Made by a program: the position numbers and the translations under genes. Positions 52,538 through 61,220 of a stretch of DNA of 64,000 nt are shown piece by piece. How positions within the stretch are numbered: position 1 is the first letter of the stretch; every line of letters starts with the position of its first letter. The notes under the pieces are model-generated. The model was not told the DNA's origin. It made no database searches and was given only the letters and a program-made list of their open reading frames with translations. This stretch comes from JACJVV01 sp964581515 (GTDB lineage: Archaea; Nanobdellota; Nanobdellia; Woesearchaeales; JACJVV01): NCBI GenBank assembly GCA_964581515.1, contig CAZOOV010000005.1, forward strand, positions 89,795 to 153,794, given 5' to 3'.

Positions 52538-54322
52538 TCATTTTACTGTTACTGATTTTGCTAAGTTTCTTGGTTTATCAGGATCACAACCACGTTTGAT
52601 TGCAAGATAATATGCTAATATTTGAGTAGGAATAATCATGACAATGGGATTTGCATTGCCTAATTCTTTGATTTCGATGAATTCATCATATATTTCATTA
52701 TTCTCTTCATTTATACCTATAATAAAGCCACCTCTTGCTTTGATTTCTGAGGCATTGCTGAGTATCATCTGTTTTGTAGCGGCTGTTGTAAGGCAGATAC
52801 AAGGGGTTTTATCTTCAATCAGGGCAATAGTTCCATGTTTGAGCTCTCCTCCAGGAAAACCTTCTGCATGAATATATGATACTTCTTTGATTTTAAGTGC
52901 TCCTTCGAGCGCTGTAGGGAACGCAAGATCTCTACCAATCAAGAAAAGTGATGAGCTGTCTTTGATTTTTTCAGCTATTGCTTCAATATTTTCTTTGTTA
53001 TTATCAATAATGTTAGTAACTTCATTGCTGGCTTTTTTGATAAGCTGTTTTCCTTCACTTTCTTTTCCTGCTACACTATAAGCTAACAAAAGAAGCATGG
53101 CAAGCTGGCTTGTATATGACTTTGTTGATAATACACATATTTCAGGTCCAGCATTCATCATAATATTAAGGTCACTTATCCTTGTCAGAGTTGATCCCAT
53201 AACATTAACTAATGATACAATTTTTGCGCCTTTCTTTTTTGCAGTTTTTACAGCATCTAAAAGATCAGCAGTTTCTCCTGATTGTGAAATCGGTACAATT
53301 ACAGTCTTGTCTGTTAAAAATGCTTCATAATTTCTGAATTCAGATGCTATTATGACATTAACATGTTTTTTTGCAACATGAGTGAATGCATATGATGCAG
53401 AAACAGCTGCATGATAGCTTGTTCCACATGCAACAAAGAATATACCATATGCCTCATTTAATACTTTTGTCACTTCTTGAATTAGCTTTGGATCTTGTTG
53501 GATTGCTTTCTCAATAGTTTCTTTTTGTTCATATATCTCTTTCATCATATAATGATCATATTTTCCTTTTTTTGCTTGTTCTAAATTCCATTTTATTTCA
53601 TTTATTTCTTTTTCTTTTATTGCATTCGTTTCTAAGTCATAAATAGTTATTTTATCATTTTTAATTCTTCCAAATTCATTATCATCAATGTAAATCACTT
53701 TATTCGTATATGAAAGAAATGCTGGAACATCAGACGCTATAAAGAATTCATTATTGTCATTATCATTCTCTTTTATGCCTAATACTAAGGGAGAGTCACG
53801 TCTTGCAAATATTATATCATCAGAATCTTTTGTAATTATAGATATCCCAAAACTCCCTTCTAATTTTAGAAGTGTTAACCTAGTAGCTTCCAGCGGAGCA
53901 TTTCCTTTTGAAATAAAATAGGAAATAAATTGAGGGATTACTTCACTATCAGTCTCTGTTTGACAAAGTATATCTTTTTCAATAAGCTCTTTTCTTAATT
54001 CTTGGTAATTTTCAATTATTCCATTATGAACAACAAAAACTTTTTCATCATTACTAATGTGAGGGTGGCTATTATTTTTTGTAACACTCCCATTTGTTGC
54101 CCATCTTGTGTGGGCAATTCCTAAACTTCCTTCCATTGATAGAAAATCCACTTTTTTGTCAACTTCAGCAATTTTACCAATATCTTTTTTGAGAGCAATA
54201 TCATCATCATTTTTTATTGCAATTCCTACACTATCATATCCTCTATATTCTAAGTTCTTTATACATTCAAGCAGTATCTTGCTTGTGTTTTTATTTCCCT
54301 TATACGCAACTATTCCGCACAT
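52538..54322 (-). CDS. glmS: Glucosamine-fructose-6-phosphate aminotransferase (isomerizing)
   Basis: The 594-residue enzyme has Cys2 as N-terminal nucleophile (MCGIVAYKG), the glutaminase elements LEYRGYDSVGIA and GIAHTRWATNG, and two SIS domains (FFVACGTSYHAAVSASY, PISQSGETADLLDA, AEGFPGGELKHGTIALIE), ending DPDKPRNLAKSVTVK. It makes glucosamine-6-phosphate from fructose-6-phosphate and glutamine. TATATATTTAAAT-type sequence lies about 25 nt upstream and probably drives glmS-glmM-glmU. Confidence 0.95.
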   Translation of the reverse strand: MCGIVAYKGNKNTSKILLECIKNLEYRGYDSVGIAIKNDDDIALKKDIGKIAEVDKKVDFLSMEGSLGIAHTRWATNGSVTKNNSHPHISNDEKVFVVHNGIIENYQELRKELIEKDILCQTETDSEVIPQFISYFISKGNAPLEATRLTLLKLEGSFGISIITKDSDDIIFARRDSPLVLGIKENDNDNNEFFIASDVPAFLSYTNKVIYIDDNEFGRIKNDKITIYDLETNAIKEKEINEIKWNLEQAKKGKYDHYMMKEIYEQKETIEKAIQQDPKLIQEVTKVLNEAYGIFFVACGTSYHAAVSASYAFTHVAKKHVNVIIASEFRNYEAFLTDKTVIVPISQSGETADLLDAVKTAKKKGAKIVSLVNVMGSTLTRISDLNIMMNAGPEICVLSTKSYTSQLAMLLLLAYSVAGKESEGKQLIKKASNEVTNIIDNNKENIEAIAEKIKDSSSLFLIGRDLAFPTALEGALKIKEVSYIHAEGFPGGELKHGTIALIEDKTPCICLTTAATKQMILSNASEIKARGGFIIGINEENNEIYDEFIEIKELGNANPIVMIIPTQILAYYLAIKRGCDPDKPRNLAKSVTVK

Positions 54323-54594
54323 CTTACAATTGTAGATATTGTGATTATTTAAATATATAATTCAAAATATTTTTTTACTATTTTATTAAATAAGGTATTT
54401 ACTTATTTTTTATGGCTTTTAAGAGACTATAATATCCTTTATCTTTATTATTATATATTTATAATCTTATTATTTGTTAAATAAAGGTTATAAATTGATA
54501 TTTATTGTTTTATTATTATTAATTTTCTTTTAATATTAATATTATATTTTAAATGTTAGAAAAATATATAAAACATTGTTTTAATCAGATTTAT

Positions 54595-55509
54595 ATGGTT
54601 AGTTTTATTGTAAAACAAGAAGAAGGTATAGAAAAATTTGATGATTGTATAATGATTAGTGCAGAACAATTTAAGTCATTAAGTTCTTTGAAGATTCAAA
54701 TTTTAGATATGCTTGAGAAAACTCCTATGTTCATTAGTGAGATATCGAAGAAACTTAAATTGAATGATCAGAATATTTACTATCATATGAAAGACTTACT
54801 TCCTTTGCTTGAAGTTGTAGAGGAAAAGAAAATCAGAGGGGTTATTGCAAAAAAATACAAACCAAAGTCTATGAATTTTTGTTTATCATTATCTAACAAT
54901 TTTAGAGATTATAAGACAAAGTCTAAGAATATGCAGCCAGTACATGAATTCTTTAAGGAATTTGTAAATGAAGGGATTTTTGATGCAAGGATAGTTGTTG
55001 GGAGCCCTGATCCACATGGTTCTTACAAAGCAAGAGCAAGGGATGGTCATTATGCAATTGATCTTGCCCTTTATCTTGGTAATCTTTGTCACATATCAAA
55101 AGATTTTAGTGTTTCTTTAGATGTTGATATTAAATTAAAAGAAACAAAACAAAATATCATTGTTGTAGGCGGACCAGTAACAAATCTTCTTATGGGTGAA
55201 ATGAATGCACATTTACCTGTGAAATTTATAGAAGAGAAACATTGGGCAATTAAAGGTAAGAAAGATACTTATTCTGATGATAATATGGGAGTTATAGCAA
55301 AAGTTCCTCATCCTCATGTCGATGGGAAGTGGATAATTGTAATTGCAGGTATACGATTTTCAGGTACAAAGGCTGCAGTCATAGGCTTAACAAGATTAAC
55401 AAAACTTGTATTAACAAGATATACTGGTCAAAAAGAATTTTGCGCAGTCATACAAGGGTTTGATCTTGATGGTGATGGTAAAATTGATTCTGTAGAATTA
55501 TTAGAATAA
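54595..55509 (+). CDS. HTH protein with S-layer-like domain and EF-hand-like loop
   Basis: A winged helix (SSLKIQILDMLEKTPMFISE, ISKKLKLNDQNIYYHMKDLL) is followed by a domain with IIVVGGPVTNLLMGEMNAHLP, the type of motif found in archaeal S-layer-related proteins, and FDLDGDGKIDSVEL at the end, which looks like an EF-hand calcium loop. There is no signal peptide, so it may be a cytoplasmic regulator. An ATG at 54553 exists, but TATA-like aaaatatataaaa (54562-54573) sits after it and about 25-30 nt before 54595, which is preferred. Confidence 0.7.
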   Translation: MVSFIVKQEEGIEKFDDCIMISAEQFKSLSSLKIQILDMLEKTPMFISEISKKLKLNDQNIYYHMKDLLPLLEVVEEKKIRGVIAKKYKPKSMNFCLSLSNNFRDYKTKSKNMQPVHEFFKEFVNEGIFDARIVVGSPDPHGSYKARARDGHYAIDLALYLGNLCHISKDFSVSLDVDIKLKETKQNIIVVGGPVTNLLMGEMNAHLPVKFIEEKHWAIKGKKDTYSDDNMGVIAKVPHPHVDGKWIIVIAGIRFSGTKAAVIGLTRLTKLVLTRYTGQKEFCAVIQGFDLDGDGKIDSVELLE

Positions 55510-55578
55510 GAAAATTAGATATAATTATATTATTTATTTTATTATATGTTAATTATTATATAAAAAATCATATAGAAA

Positions 55579-56052
55579 TTATAATGATTTAATTTTTTTA
55601 ATAAGTTCATCATAATTATCATCATAAATGAAGGTTTCATGACCTTTTTCTTGTGCTTCAATAAGACATGTATCAAATATTTCAACGTCCATATTTTCTC
55701 TAATTTTTTCTTCGCTATATTCTCTCTTTTCTAGACGTTTTTTGAGTTCTTTTAGCTCACTTTTACATACTATGCAAAATTTAACTTTATTTTTCGGAAG
55801 ATGGTGACTTAGATGTGAATCTATGATGTTTATTGAATCTTTTTTACATTCTTTTATAGCAGAATCTGAAAATTTCTGTTCATCTATAATCATACAATCT
55901 TTCTTTTTGTCAATCCCTTCTGATAAATTATGTTTTTTTATTATCTTATTACCGTCAATGTATTCTGTTTTTAGATTCTTTAAGTCATCTGCTAGCTTTT
56001 TAGCTAATGTAGTCTTTCCTGTTCCTGGCGTTCCGGTCACACATATTATCAT
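55579..56052 (-). CDS. AK6/Fap7-family adenylate kinase-like NTPase
   Basis: The 157-residue P-loop protein has Walker A GTPGTGKTTLAKKL, IIDSHLSHHLP, CIVCKSELKELKKRLEKREYS (lid), and ends with a family-typical helix. AK6/Fap7 proteins act as broad-specificity NMP kinases and help small-subunit rRNA maturation. It is divergent from mbf1, with one symmetric TATA-like element between the two starts. Confidence 0.92.
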   Translation of the reverse strand: MIICVTGTPGTGKTTLAKKLADDLKNLKTEYIDGNKIIKKHNLSEGIDKKKDCMIIDEQKFSDSAIKECKKDSINIIDSHLSHHLPKNKVKFCIVCKSELKELKKRLEKREYSEEKIRENMDVEIFDTCLIEAQEKGHETFIYDDNYDELIKKIKSL

Positions 56053-56073
56053 ATTATAGTGATTTACAATAAC

Positions 56074-56083
56074 ATATTTAAAT
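56074..56083. promoter_or_regulatory. Symmetric TATA element shared by AK6 and mbf1
   Basis: ATATTTAAAT lies with its centre about 26.5 nt from both divergent start codons (56052 and 56105). It is nearly palindromic and is the only good TATA-like sequence in the 52-bp interval, so it may drive both leaderless transcripts. Confidence 0.6.
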
Positions 56084-56104
56084 TCTTCTTATATTTACAT
56101 AGTT

Positions 56105-56587
56105 ATGCCTTGCGATATGTGTGATAAAGAGGTAGGTGATTCTCAACTTTTTTATGCTATGGTAGAGGGAACTAGGCTAAGGGTGTGTAAATCATGTTCT
56201 AAATTCGGGAAAGTATTGAAACAAGTCAGAGAACCTATTGCGAAACAATTTCGTCAGCAGCAAGAATTTACACCTAAGAAGGTAGATGAAACAGAAGAGA
56301 TGATAGTTGGAGATTATGCTAATAAGGTAAAGTCTGCACGTGAATCAAAAGGACTCAAACAAGAAGAACTTGCTCAAAAGATTTCAGAAAAAGAATCAGT
56401 AATCCATAATGTAGAATCAGGCCATATGGAACCTGATATCAAATTAGCACATAAACTTGAACATTTTTTAGGAATAAAACTTGTTGAAGAAGTAGAATTA
56501 GCAGGAGATATATCATCTAAGCCAGAGAGTACTTCCGAATCCTTGACTGTTGGCGATATAATCAAAGTAAGAAAAAGAAAAACTTAA
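56105..56587 (+). CDS. mbf1: Multiprotein bridging factor 1
   Basis: The 160-residue protein has an N-terminal zinc ribbon (CDMCDKE and CKSCSKF) and a Cro/C1-type helix-turn-helix (YANKVKSARESKGLKQEELA, ISEKESVIHNVESGHMEPD), as in archaeal MBF1. These proteins associate with the ribosome small subunit and with transcription. Its neighbour AK6 also concerns the small subunit. The divergent arrangement suggests joint control. Confidence 0.93.
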   Translation: MPCDMCDKEVGDSQLFYAMVEGTRLRVCKSCSKFGKVLKQVREPIAKQFRQQQEFTPKKVDETEEMIVGDYANKVKSARESKGLKQEELAQKISEKESVIHNVESGHMEPDIKLAHKLEHFLGIKLVEEVELAGDISSKPESTSESLTVGDIIKVRKRKT

Positions 56588-56597
56588 TGAATTTTTT

Positions 56598-58007
56598 TTA
56601 GTTATTCTCTAAAATTTCAAATTGCCATATTTCTGTATTATTATTTTCAAAGATTCTTGTGAATGCAGGGTCAGTTGCCATCACAAACAAGAGTCCTTCA
56701 CTCTCTTTATTCCATATTAATCCTTTTTTCATCTCTTTTGTAATCAATATATAATTTGTATTGTACTTTTCTAATAATTCTGTTGTTGCTTGTCTGTTTC
56801 TTGAGTGAAATATAGTATTTGTATCTTCATATTTCTTTTTCCCATCTTTAATAGCATTAAGATCTTCGTCAATAATTATGTTTTTTTCACCAAAGAATTT
56901 TAGTTTATTCCCATATTTGTAATGTGATAATATTATTGAACCAGGATGAGTATTCTCTTTTAGCCATATTATGGATTCTTTTAATTCTTCCTGTCCTTCC
57001 AGTTGTAGATTTTCAGAAATAAATCCAACACTGGAGAATAATAAACTACAGAATATCAATAAGATTGAGATCTGTTTGAGTGAATGATTTTCCCATTTCT
57101 CTTTTATAAGGATTTCAATTAAGGTTGCTGTAAGGAAAACTAAAATTGTACTTATTAAGAAAAGCCCCGCAATAAGATCAAAAAAGCAAATAATTACGCT
57201 AATAATGAAAATATATTTGGTGGTCTGAAGTTTTTTCCAGAATATTACGAGACTGATACACCCTAATGTTGCTAAGATAAGCGGGATTCCATAATATGAT
57301 CCGAAATCAGTAAATATTCTCTCTAAAATATTCATTTTTATTATGAATTTATTTCCCCATTCAAATCTGAAAAAGGAAATTAACGGGATAAGGAAAAGAA
57401 TAAGATGATAAAATTTTATTTTTTTGCTAAAATAAAGATATGAAATTATGAATATAATGGACATACCTATATAATAATTGAGATATATAATAGGGATATA
57501 AATTATGAAAGCTGGTATGTAATTCTTTTTTATAATGAGATAAGAGAATGCTGATAAAAATAACGCAAGGAATATATAATCATTAAATGAGGCACTCACC
57601 CTTAGATAAATTGGACTCATTAATAATACAAAGAAAAATAATGATTTGTCTTTGAACATAGGACGGAGAAGTAATAATGTTATTATTGTCGTTAGGACAA
57701 GTAAAACGATAATAACTTTTTCATAATTTATGAAATTGATTAATGGTTTAAGAAATATATCTGATTTAAAATTCCATTCTTTTTCTATTAATGGATCACT
57801 TTCTAAACCAGTTTCTGCTTTTCGTATTATATCATATGTTTTATCATCTGTAATTACAGAACCTTGAAGTGATATTACTATGGTTAGGTAAATCAAGAGT
57901 ACTAATATGCATGCTATTAATCCTATATCTCTATAGTTAGACTTATAATCAGAAATGTTAAAATATTTTTTATGCTTTTTTTTGTTTTTCTGGATTTTTT
58001 GTTTCAT
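56598..58007 (-). CDS. GT-C type membrane glycosyltransferase candidate, copy 2
   Basis: The 469-residue protein has about ten membrane helices and a C-terminal soluble domain of about 120 residues (ELKESIIWLKENTHPGSIIL, SHYKYGNKLKFFGEKN, ...YILITKEM). The plan matches polytopic GT-C enzymes such as PMT/ArnT/AglB relatives, which use lipid-linked sugars. It abuts the preceding gene with no gap and shares its layout, so both likely derive from a duplication. No clear acidic catalytic motif can be assigned. Confidence 0.6.
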   Translation of the reverse strand: MKQKIQKNKKKHKKYFNISDYKSNYRDIGLIACILVLLIYLTIVISLQGSVITDDKTYDIIRKAETGLESDPLIEKEWNFKSDIFLKPLINFINYEKVIIVLLVLTTIITLLLLRPMFKDKSLFFFVLLMSPIYLRVSASFNDYIFLALFLSAFSYLIIKKNYIPAFIIYIPIIYLNYYIGMSIIFIISYLYFSKKIKFYHLILFLIPLISFFRFEWGNKFIIKMNILERIFTDFGSYYGIPLILATLGCISLVIFWKKLQTTKYIFIISVIICFFDLIAGLFLISTILVFLTATLIEILIKEKWENHSLKQISILLIFCSLLFSSVGFISENLQLEGQEELKESIIWLKENTHPGSIILSHYKYGNKLKFFGEKNIIIDEDLNAIKDGKKKYEDTNTIFHSRNRQATTELLEKYNTNYILITKEMKKGLIWNKESEGLLFVMATDPAFTRIFENNNTEIWQFEILENN

Positions 58008-59495
58008 TTAATCCTCCCAAAAACATAATACTTCGTATATTTTAATTTCTTTATCATATATTAATCTGACACATTCACTATCTGAATATTTTAAGTCAGT
58101 GATTGAATATTCTTTTCTAGCAGAGTCTATGAATATATAGTCAATATCATAAAAATCTGTGAGTTCAATAGCTTTTGCTGATAATGGTGAAGTGAAAATT
58201 GTTTTAACATCTTTTACCCTATCATTAATGTCCTCAATTAATAAAAAGTTACTATCTATCATATTTTTTCTTTTAGCTATTGTGGTTATGAGATTTCCTT
58301 CTGTTATCGTCCCTAAAACACTACTTTTCTCAGGCGTATTTATCTTTATCCATTCAAGTGCTTCTATAGTTTCATCTTGAATTGGTTTATTTTGGATGAG
58401 TAAGCTAATTGATGGTATAATTGAAGTGAAGATAAAGAAGATTATGAAGATTACAAGAATAAATGAGCTATATTTTCCAAATTTTGTTTTATGTATGTAT
58501 AATAAGATTTTTTTATAAAAAAGACTAAAGAAAATAATAAAACAAAATCCTAAGTACATGAGTCCTACTTCTAATTTTATTAGTCTGAAAACAAGAAACA
58601 AAGAGATGAGGATAGTCAGCGCTATGAATATATCTACCTCTTTGTTTTTGACTTGCAATGAATATCTATATAATATATATATTGCACAAAAGAAAGGGAT
58701 TATTCCTACATAATAAATAATTGTCAATAAGTTTATCTCAGTAAAATAATTGAGTATTAGCTCTAATGGAATATTTTGCCAAATTACTTGTGGTCCATGG
58801 ATTAATAATGCTTTTTTGTATATTAAAAATTGCGCCCAAAAAGTAAAGAATAATGAGAATATTATAACTTCTTTCTTTGTTTTGGTAAGTTTTAACCCTT
58901 CAATCTTAATCATGATTACATATGTTATCAGACATCCAATAAGTATAAATGAATGCGGACTGATTAAATTTAAAGCACATAATGCAACAGTATACCAAAG
59001 CAATGTATTATTCTTTTCTTCTATTTTTGAAAAGAAATAAAGACAAATCAACATCAAGGGCATTATAATTGTATATGTCGATAGAGTATTTGTTGTTCTT
59101 AGAAGATAAATTGGAATAAATATACTGATAAAAGAACTAAAATATGCGACAGTATTATTATTTGTTAGTTTTTTTGCAATGAAGTAAATTATTATTATGC
59201 TGAGACTTGCAAGTATTGCAGGTAAGAGAAGAAATACTAAATCATCTGGAAGTGCAAATGTTGCTATGTATAACAGATAATAATATCCTGGAGGAGAAAT
59301 GGTCGTTCTTCCGCTAAAACTTAAATCATCATTATAAAGTGGCATTCCTGTTTCTTTAATATTTTCTAGCTGATGTATTGTATAATAAGTTCCATCTGGT
59401 TGAAAATGTTCTGTATCTGCACTAAAATATACTCTAATTAGAACACTAATTAAGAAAATTGCTCCAATAATGAAATATTTACTCTTAATTTTCAT
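58008..59495 (-). CDS. GT-C type membrane glycosyltransferase candidate, copy 1
   Basis: The 495-residue protein has an N-terminal helix, then an external loop with QPDGTYYTIHQLENIKETG and ISPPGYYYLLYI, which is the typical acidic first loop of GT-C transferases. About eleven helices and a C-terminal domain (EALEWIKINTPEKSSVLGTI, ...YDIDYIFIDSARKEY) follow. It probably transfers a sugar from a lipid carrier on the outer membrane face. Acceptor and donor unknown. It is divergent from radB. Confidence 0.65.
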   Translation of the reverse strand: MKIKSKYFIIGAIFLISVLIRVYFSADTEHFQPDGTYYTIHQLENIKETGMPLYNDDLSFSGRTTISPPGYYYLLYIATFALPDDLVFLLLPAILASLSIIIIYFIAKKLTNNNTVAYFSSFISIFIPIYLLRTTNTLSTYTIIMPLMLICLYFFSKIEEKNNTLLWYTVALCALNLISPHSFILIGCLITYVIMIKIEGLKLTKTKKEVIIFSLFFTFWAQFLIYKKALLIHGPQVIWQNIPLELILNYFTEINLLTIIYYVGIIPFFCAIYILYRYSLQVKNKEVDIFIALTILISLFLVFRLIKLEVGLMYLGFCFIIFFSLFYKKILLYIHKTKFGKYSSFILVIFIIFFIFTSIIPSISLLIQNKPIQDETIEALEWIKINTPEKSSVLGTITEGNLITTIAKRKNMIDSNFLLIEDINDRVKDVKTIFTSPLSAKAIELTDFYDIDYIFIDSARKEYSITDLKYSDSECVRLIYDKEIKIYEVLCFWED

Positions 59496-59586
59496 TTAAT
59501 ATAGTGCTATTTTCTTCATGAATAAAAAAACTTCGAATTTTCAATGCAAAATTATATTAATATGGCATTTTTACCATTAAAAGAAA

Positions 59587-60327
59587 ATGATTGCTAAAAG
59601 CAATAATAATTCTGAATTCCAGCCAAAGATTACTTCAGGAACACCTGATTTAGATAGTTTTCTTGATGGAGGATATGATACTGATGTTATAACCACTTTT
59701 TATGGTCCATCTGGCTCTGGCAAGACAACATTATGCATGTTATCGGTCATATCTACTATTAGAGGTGGTAAAAAGGTCATATATATCGATACGGAAGCGA
59801 GTTTTTCTGTCAGTAGGCTTAAACAAATAGCACCAGATGATTTTGAAGAAATCTTATCTAATATATTATTCTTAAAGCCTATGAATTTTGAAGAACAACA
59901 GAAATCTTTTGATAAATTAAGGACTTTAGTCGATGATACAATTGGTCTAATTGTAGTAGATACTATTTCTATGCTATACAGGCTTGCTATTGGTCAAACA
60001 AGAGATATTTATGATATAAATAAGAAGCTTGGTACGCAATTATCGTTTCTTACTGAGATTAGCAGGAAAAGGAAGATTCCTATTCTTGTTTGCAATCAAG
60101 TTTATTCAAATTTTGATGATCCTGGCAAAGTCAATATGGTCGGAGGAGATATACTCAAATACGGAAGCAAGACGCTTTTAGAATTGCAGTGTTTGAAATC
60201 AGGTATAAGGGATCTTATTGTACAGAAATCCAGAGCATTACCAGAAGGAAAAAAATTCACTTTTAAAATAATAAATGAAGGAATAGAAAAAAATAAAGAA
60301 CTCCCTACGGGAGCAGATATTCTTTAA
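59587..60327 (+). CDS. radB: RecA-family recombinase paralogue RadB
   Basis: The 246-residue RecA core has Walker A GPSGSGKTTL (40-49), Walker B LIVVDTISMLY, the start ITSGTPDLDSFLDGGYDTD and VCNQVYSNFD, and lacks the N-terminal HhH domain of RadA, which defines RadB. It acts as a recombination mediator. TATA-like attatattaatat lies about 30 nt before the ATG. It is convergent with rps2. Confidence 0.92.
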   Translation: MIAKSNNNSEFQPKITSGTPDLDSFLDGGYDTDVITTFYGPSGSGKTTLCMLSVISTIRGGKKVIYIDTEASFSVSRLKQIAPDDFEEILSNILFLKPMNFEEQQKSFDKLRTLVDDTIGLIVVDTISMLYRLAIGQTRDIYDINKKLGTQLSFLTEISRKRKIPILVCNQVYSNFDDPGKVNMVGGDILKYGSKTLLELQCLKSGIRDLIVQKSRALPEGKKFTFKIINEGIEKNKELPTGADIL

Positions 60328-60335
60328 TCGTTTAA

Positions 60336-60944
60336 TTAATTTTCGTCGCTGACAAAATCTTCAATTTTCAAAGACATCTCTTTTTCATCTTTTATCTTGC
60401 CAGTTTTCTTAAGATATTCTTTTCCTAATATATAGAAAATCAATCCAATGCTTTTGTGACCTTTATTATTGCAAGGTATAATCAAATCAATATTATTTGC
60501 ATGATTATTTGTATCACATAATGCAATAACAGGAATTCCCATCTTTATTGCATCTTTGATTGCATTTCTATCAGCCCATTCATCTACGATAAGAATAACT
60601 TTCTTTTCTATAAATGTGTCAAGCTCTATGTTTGTAAGAACTCCCGGAGGATATCTTTTAGCAAATACATCTATTCCTGTAAGTTTGTTGAAATTCTTTA
60701 CAGCTTTCCAACCATTTTCACGACGACATATAACTAATATCTCTTCAGGAGAATAATTTGCAAGAAAACTTGCCCCTACACCTAAACGTTCATCAATCTT
60801 TTGCAGATTAAGTACGCTAAGACCATCTGGTCTTGTTTTATATATGAATTTCTCCATAGCTTTTGTACGGAATTTAGTACCTATATGGATTCCAGATTTA
60901 AGATAAGTTTCATGAGGTACGATCATTTCTTTGTGTTCAACCAT
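60336..60944 (-). CDS. Small ribosomal subunit protein uS2
   Basis: The 202-residue archaeal S2 starts with HETYLKSGIHIGTKFRTKAM, has FIYKTRPDGLSVLNLQKIDE, FAKRYPPGVLTNIEL and IPVIALCDTNNHANNIDLII, all family hallmarks. GGAGGC at about 60951-60956 (minus reading) is a strong Shine-Dalgarno. Its leader may be about 140 nt with two hairpins. Normally neighbouring archaeal genes (rpoN, rpoK, enolase) are absent on this side. Confidence 0.96.
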   Translation of the reverse strand: MVEHKEMIVPHETYLKSGIHIGTKFRTKAMEKFIYKTRPDGLSVLNLQKIDERLGVGASFLANYSPEEILVICRRENGWKAVKNFNKLTGIDVFAKRYPPGVLTNIELDTFIEKKVILIVDEWADRNAIKDAIKMGIPVIALCDTNNHANNIDLIIPCNNKGHKSIGLIFYILGKEYLKKTGKIKDEKEMSLKIEDFVSDEN

Positions 60945-61022
60945 TTTTAAGCCTCCAATTATGTTTGTTTATGTGTTATATTTTGGATTGAAAATGTGAA
61001 ATATTCTCAATAAATTTTAATG

Positions 61023-61118
61023 TGCTGGTATTTTTATTACCTCACCCAGCAACTCATACTCTCAGCGTGGAGTATGAATTTGGTTTTATACATGGTAATT
61101 TTGACCTATTTATAAATC
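61023..61118 (-). promoter_or_regulatory. Structured 5' leader of the uS2 gene
   Basis: A TATA-like gatttataaatagg on the minus strand (about 61105-61118) would start transcription near 61085. The leader then folds into two hairpins: TCATACTC/GAGTATGA (61054-61077, 8 bp) and TGCTGG/CCAGCA (61023-61051). They lie 80-130 nt before the uS2 start. They could serve S2 autoregulation or be a separate small RNA. Confidence 0.4.
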
Positions 61119-61155
61119 TAGTGGTGTGAGAGTTGTTTGGATAATCTTATTCATA

Positions 61156-61170
61156 ACCACTGGACATATC
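61156..61170 (+). promoter_or_regulatory. Shared motif upstream of the primase gene
   Basis: ACCACTGGACATATC is identical to the site upstream of mcm and in the same orientation relative to the gene. Here it ends about 13 nt before the TATA-like cataaataatataaat (61183-61198) and 50 nt before the ATG. Confidence 0.65.
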
Positions 61171-61220
61171 ATTGAAGTAAGGTCATAAATAATATAAATT
61201 CTTTAGAGTTGTAGGGAATT

